Source of the DNA: Lineus longissimus
Lineage: Eukaryota > Nemertea > Pilidiophora > Heteronemertea > Lineidae
Direction of reading: 5' to 3'
Assembly (NCBI RefSeq): GCF_910592395.1
Contig: NC_088318.1
Coordinates: forward strand, 4,092,001 to 4,156,000
DNA: 64,000 nucleotides
Positions 59,314 to 64,000 of this stretch are shown one piece after another. Below the pieces are notes generated by a model. That model saw only the letters and a list, made by a program, of their open reading frames with translations, was not told the origin of the DNA and did no database searches. The first letter of the stretch is position 1; every line of letters starts with the position of its first letter. A program made the translations under genes and the position numbers.

Positions 59314-59367
59314 TGACGTCACGGATCGTCTATGCCGTGACGTCATTCTAGTGACGTAATGACGTCG
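59314..59367 (-). promoter_or_regulatory. CRE/ATF-like site cluster, unit B
   Basis: The four sites and their spacing match unit A exactly: TGACGTCA at 59314 and 59338, TGACGTAA at 59352, TGACGTCG at 59360. The first lies 67 bp upstream of the ATG at 59247. Confidence 0.7.
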
Positions 59368-59624
59368 CTTTTTAAGGAAAAAAGTGTATGGAGATGTGAA
59401 TCAATTTTTACGCAGCTTAAAGAGATCCAGTCGTGGCACAAATATTTGTTTAGACAAGCTGAACGTAGTAAAAGTAACTAAATTGGTGATTACCCCCATA
59501 TGCAGTTCATTGACTGGAGTCAGTTATGTTCTGCAACGTTATGCAATGTTACCCACATGCCCAGCTCACATAATCAACTACCTGAGGGGAACTCGAAGAA
59601 AAGCATTATCGCAGGTTACTGCGT

Positions 59625-62130
59625 CTAAATTTCCTTTCCGAATGTTCGTAAAACCATGGCAATTGCCATCGTCAACGGCAATAGAGTAATCCGTGGGACG
59701 TCGCTACCAGAAGCGGTCTTCACCTCACAGACCGTGTTGAGAGAACAGGTCAAGTAGCTTTTCATAACATCCCTGACTTTGGAATACGGACAAAGCTCCT
59801 TGTCGCAAAATGGAAGTTTCGTAAGCTTCTCGTTGGAGTAAACTTCGACCATGAAGCGTTCAATCACAGGTAATCCGGCCTTCTCCGAAGGAGACAGACC
59901 CTCCTCTGCGGACCTGTTGCATTCGTAGAGAACGAATTCCAAGTTCCCGTTGAAGGGATCAGCTCTGCTCATGCGGAATTTCCGGTTGATCTGCTGGGGG
60001 AAGTTGGAGGCGGTCAGGGGTTTCTCTGGCTTGAACATCCCGAATGCGGAGAGAAGAGGGACGAGACTGCCAGTGTGTCCGAATCCGAAAACTCCGCGTT
60101 GATAGCTGCGGGAAAGCGGAAGGTATTTCACATCAAACACATCTCGCTGACGTGTAGCGTCAAACCGAAATGGCAGGCGACTACGGGCAGACGACAACGC
60201 CTTTTGACCAGCGAAATCAATTAACCAGTAGCCCCAAAAATGTAGCATGGAAAAAAGGCTTTTTCGGAGGCCACTGGACTGCTCAACATTCGTTTAAAAG
60301 AGAGGACAGCTGCGGTGTTTGGGGCGGGGGGAAATGTCAGAATCCTGGATTGGTCAATTGGGACAGCAATACTGTGGTCAGAATCCTAGAATGGTCCCTA
60401 GGGACAGTGAGAATGTGGTCAGAATCCCCGACTAAAGAGAGGGCGTTTCTAGAGACCTCTAATTGGCTGAGTCTACTTACTCTTTCATGTTCTCTACCCC
60501 AGACTTGGCGGCATCCAGTTTGTCGAATATGTGCTTGACCAGGGGACATGACATCTCCGTGTTGATATCGTAGCCGTAAGACACCGCGTAGTAATCCTTA
60601 AAAGGAAAGAATGATAAGAGTCCGTCCCCTAACCATAGTTAGATAGTTCCAGATCACGCTACAATCATCGCCATTAGAGGGCCACAAACGGACGAAAATC
60701 GCAGCTTGTACGATGGATCATTAAAAAAACCAAAATGTCTCAATAGTTAGGGGACGTACTAGGCCGCTGCGATAAATCGGACTCCGATTGAGACGACCAC
60801 TGACATGCAGCGAGAAGGCCGACGGTCAGGATCCGACACGAAATATATTGTGGCAACCTGTTGGTGCGATTAAGAGATAATTGCCACCAAGTGATAAAAA
60901 TGCATTTACCTCGGTGTCCAGATAATATTCCATCGGGATCGAATCGGTGTCATTGAAGATATAGCACCATATCGGCTTAGTGATGTTTTCTGCCAATTCA
61001 GCTTGGCACATGTAATACAGGTCTTTCAAAGCCTTACGGTCTGTAAATAAAACGTAGAATTATCAGATATGTGGACAAATGATCTGGTAAATTATGCTAA
61101 AACGGGCCATATGCAGAGACTGCATGTTTTGTTGCGAGCCGTTTGCGGTCAATGTTGTCGTTACTGTTAAATTCGCGACTTTCTAGAGGAGTATGTTCAA
61201 CACAGTGACGGGACCTTAACGAGTTTGCAGTAACTGTACAGACAATGGAAACAGTTCCAGATCATGCTAGGCGCAGTACGCTACAATCATCGCCATACGA
61301 GGGCCACAAACGGACGAAAATCGCAGCTTGTACGATGGATCATTAAAAAAACAAAAATGTCTCAATTCGACCTCACCTTTGTCAATCAGCGTGTTATTGT
61401 ACGCCTCGATCCCCAGCCGTCTTTTCACGTTCGTCACCACCATCTCCATCTCTGGTCCTTCCATGAACCTCTCAGCCTCAATCATCGCAGTGTCATTGTC
61501 ATCAACAGAAACTTTATACTTTTCACAATATTCGTAGAATCGTGTTTTCAGGTTGTCGATATTCAACTGAAAGTCTTTTCTGTCCTTTCCAAGCACAGAG
61601 GTAAACCCGTCAATGAAAGCTTTGGCGCTTTCGTAAGTCCTACTCTTGGAACTTGTGTAAAACAAAGTGTTATTTGCGCTGAGCGATAAGTCGGGCCAAA
61701 GTCTCACCACCCTCTTCCCGAACAGTTCCATATCTTCCTTCCCAACCTTCGTCAACAATTTATCGTCTGTGATATCCCATGGCAGTGCGTAGTTGACGAA
61801 CCACTTCGCCCCCGACGCACCAGGGAACCTTTTACGGAAATCAGCGGCAAAATCGCGGGCGTTTTCCAGGTCTGAATCACCCAAGCCTCTGTGTCCGTGA
61901 CGACTGAACAAATAGAACTGGATTGGTCGGCAGATCTTCGACCACGGGGTGGATGGCCGCGTCGTCGGGAAGCCACCTGGGAAGTTGAAGGCGGACACCG
62001 CCCGGTAGTTCGTTTTGCTGCCAAGACGCAGGAGGCCAACAGTTGAGAGTCCATTGGAGGGCATGTCTTGCTGTTGGGAGAGTGAGACGACGGATCCGAG
62101 GAACAGGAGCGCAATCCAGACGTTCAACAT
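59625..62130 (-). CDS. MINPP1-like: MINPP1-like histidine phosphatase, paralog B
   Basis: Exons 62130 (frame open to 62229)-61377, 61040-60910, 60596-60498, 60200-59625; same phases and length (519 residues) as paralog A. Signal peptide MLNVWIALLFLGSVVSLS, RHGHRG at 77-82, FGHTGSLVPLL at 368-378 and the hydrophobic C-terminus are all retained. About ten substitutions are seen in exon 1 (for example SDLENAR/SALENAR, NYALPW/NYTLPW, RLWPDL/RLWSDL) and very few in exon 4 (ADPFNG/ANPFNG, LNTV/LNKV). The conserved loss of the HAE acid in both copies shows it predates the duplication. Intron 2 contains a 100-bp copy of intron 1/exon 1 border sequence that is absent from paralog A. Confidence 0.85.
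60635..60750. repeat. Templated insertion in intron 2 of phosphatase B
   Basis: A 100-bp segment (60643-60742) copies 61253-61366, less a 13-bp internal deletion. It is flanked by the direct repeat ATAGTTAG at 60635-60642 and 60743-60750. Unit A has a single ATAGTTAG and no insert, so the event followed the tandem duplication. Confidence 0.8.
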
Positions 62131-62690
62131 CTTGACAGCTGAAATTGGAAACTGTCTTTCCATTTGGGCTTGTTTCGGACAAATGGACGGGACAATGACG
62201 ACTTTACAGTAATGGACGTCCTCTCTCACCTCTCTTCAGCCTATGTCTGCTGATTGCTCTCAGATCGGTCAGTGAATGATCAAATCTGTCATGCTTCACT
62301 AATGTGCACTTCATGGTGAAAACAGGGCAAGGCCTTGTACTAAAATTTTGATGTGGGCTTTGTATATCTGATAAATGATCCTTACAATTATCCTGAATAA
62401 CTTGTCTTTTGCCCCAAATGCCTAGTTTGTATTCATTATATACTTTCTGAACAGAACATCACAAGTACAAATGTGCATATCACAGGGTTGGACTAGACTC
62501 TGGGCCCGCATAAAAGACTGAGAAGATTCGGAAAATATCATTATCAGTGTGATATCAACCAGAAACTAATAGCGAGCGGTGGCTATGAGTTTCTGATCAA
62601 CTTTGTATTTAGTGGACTGTAGATATAATCGTAGTATTGACAAGCAAATACACCTCTTTCCTAAACCAACTCCGGCCATTTGACTGTGGG
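62131..62690 (-). other. 5' flank of phosphatase B and end of the duplication
   Basis: Promoter-side sequence matching unit A to 62466, then unique sequence. No gene seen. Confidence 0.4.
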
Positions 62691-62699
62691 CTGTCCAAA

Positions 62700-63412
62700 G
62701 ATATGAGGCTTCTCCAGGCTGTCCCATCAAGGCAAGAGGCTTCTCCAGGTTGTTCAATCAAAGCAAAGGCCTCTCCAGGTTGTCCTATTAAGACAGAGGC
62801 TTCTCCAGGCTGTCCTATGAAGGCAAGAGGCCTCTCCAGGTTGTCCTATGAAGGGAAGAGGCCTCTCCAGGTTGTCCTATGAAGGCAAGAGGCTTCTCCA
62901 GGCTGTCCTATGAAGGGAAGAGGCCTCTCCAGGCTGTCCTATGAAGGCAAGAGGCCTCTCCAGGCTGTCCTATTAAGACAAGAGGCTTCTCCAGGTTGCC
63001 CTATTAAGACAGAGGCTTCTCCAGGCTGTCCTATGAAGGCAAGAGGCCTCTCCTGGCTGTCCTATGAAGGCAAGCGGCTTCTCCAGGTTGTCCTATGAAG
63101 GGAAGAGGCCTCTCTAGGCCGTCCTATGAAGGGAAGAGGCCTCTCCAGGCTGTCCTATGAAGGCAAGAGGCCTCTCCAGGTTGTCCTATGAAGGCAAGAG
63201 GCCTCTCCAGGCTGCCCTATTAAGGCAAGCGGCTTCTCCAGGTTGTCCTATTAAGGCAAGAGACTTCTCCAGGTTGTCCTATTAAGGCAAGAGACTTCTC
63301 CAGGTTGTCCTATTAAGGCAAAAGGCCTCTCCAGCTTGTCCTATTAAAGCAAGAAACTTCTCCAGATCGCTCAAAGCCAATAGGCTACTCCCAAGGCAAG
63401 AGGCTTCTCCCG
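62700..63412 (+). repeat. 31-bp minisatellite, about 23 copies
   Basis: Units of 30-31 bp: GAGGCTTCTCCAGGTTGTCC followed by TATGAAGGCAA or TATTAAGGCAA, with C/T variation (GGCTTCTCC/GGCCTCTCC). Frames such as 62637-62882 and 62910-63098 are repeat translations, not genes. Confidence 0.95.
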
Positions 63413-63439
63413 GTTGCTAAAACATTTGACCAGCACACA

Positions 63440-63590
63440 CTTATCCCCCCCTCCCCGAGTTCAGAGACACAACAGCATGATTAAGTATCTTGCTCAAGGG
63501 CACTGAATCAGCTTGTGGTTCGACTGGGAGTCAAACCCAGAACCTTATGTCAAGAATATGAGCCTGGCCCATGACGCCTCGGGATTCCCC
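63440..63590 (-). mobile_element. Decayed SINE-like repeat
   Basis: The minus strand has a B-box-like GGTTTGACTCC (about 63526-63536) followed by GTGCCCTTGAGCAAGATACT, a core found in many animal SINEs. The A-box part is not clear. Boundaries approximate. Confidence 0.5.
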
Positions 63591-64000
63591 TATTCTGAAG
63601 ATGTTCTTTACTGAAGAGGGTATTCCATGTGTTTGCAGTTGTACAAAACCAACTAAGTCTAAATCTCCATTAAATTTGGACTTTATTCTGTATATAAAAA
63701 CTTCATACAGGCTATTGGCTGTACATAAGCTGTTTGATTTGGGACCTCGTACATTTGAACACATTTACAGAATGATGCAGAACTAATTCTTACGACTAAA
63801 AGCAAGAGAATTTTAAGGGACAACATAGGGGTCTTTCACGTTGTTGAAAATGTTTACAATCAATTAATCCACGCAGCATATTGCTTCAAATAAGAATGTG
63901 ACCTTTTGTCCTATTCTGACTCTGCCCTGAAATATTTATTTCGTCGTAACACAGTGATAAAAAAAAATGTGCTGGAAAAATTTCATTGCACAGAATTATG
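63591..64000. other. Window end, nothing recognised
   Basis: AT-rich sequence without a supported gene or repeat family. A 71-codon frame on + (63571-63786) has no recognisable motif. Confidence 0.4.

Larger units (their letters stand above)
54422..62466. repeat. Tandem segmental duplication, unit B (8.0 kb)
   Basis: Second copy of the unit at 46510-54421, same orientation, joined head to tail. Homology stops at 62466, where CACAAGT is followed by unique sequence. Unit B is longer mainly through 48 bp in the kinase reading frame and a 100-bp insertion plus 8-bp repeat at 60643-60750. Confidence 0.95.

Noticed and set aside
62637-63098. Repeat-containing proteins with EASPGCPIK units
   Set aside because: Translation of the 31-bp minisatellite, with frame changes every unit.

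Overview
The window is nuclear DNA of an animal. Genes are split by GT-AG introns, and non-coding sequence is rich in dispersed and tandem repeats (a tRNA-derived SINE, non-LTR retrotransposon 3' ends, MITEs, several minisatellites). The repeat style and the protein sequences suggest an invertebrate bilaterian, probably marine. I cannot assign a phylum from the sequence. I checked the exon joins below by reading-phase arithmetic; no transcript data were available.

Layout. (1) 922-5658, + strand: a complete ten-exon 3-ketodihydrosphingosine reductase gene (KDSR), with a LINE 3' end, a SINE and two MITEs in its introns. (2) 5.7-10.7 kb: no gene, only short hairpins and a MITE. (3) 10744-11759 and 27433-31989, + strand: exons of an unrecognised basic protein with repeated R/Q-P-x-S-A-K motifs and a cysteine cluster. 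These are probably one gene interrupted by a ~16 kb gap. (4) 12.8-17.6 kb, inside that gap: an 85-bp sequence in inverted orientation flanks a fold-back element, an 89-bp minisatellite, a 68-bp array with inverted copies and a 21-bp C-rich array. (5) 32.45-38.95 kb: a 6.5-kb satellite of ~103-110-bp units whose orientation flips near 35.2 kb. (6) 40069-46404, - strand: a nine-exon gene for a 681-residue protein with FG-GAP-like motifs and a hydrophobic segment at each end. Intron 7 holds a LINE fragment flanked by 126-bp direct repeats. (7) 46.5-62.5 kb: a direct tandem duplication of a ~7.9-8.0 kb unit. Each copy carries, on the - strand, a MINPP1-like histidine phosphatase gene followed by a gene for a protein-kinase-domain protein with an atypical catalytic loop. 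(8) 62.7-63.4 kb: a 31-bp minisatellite, then a decayed SINE-like repeat.

How genes relate. KDSR makes dihydrosphingosine in the ER and has no evident link to its neighbours. In the duplicated unit the phosphatase gene ends only ~380 bp upstream of the kinase start codon, and that gap holds four CRE/ATF-like sites preserved in both copies. The two genes were therefore duplicated together with the control region of the kinase gene. Both phosphatase copies lack the usual acidic residue of the HAE motif and have a hydrophobic C-terminus resembling a GPI signal, so they may be secreted or surface proteins with altered or no phosphatase activity.
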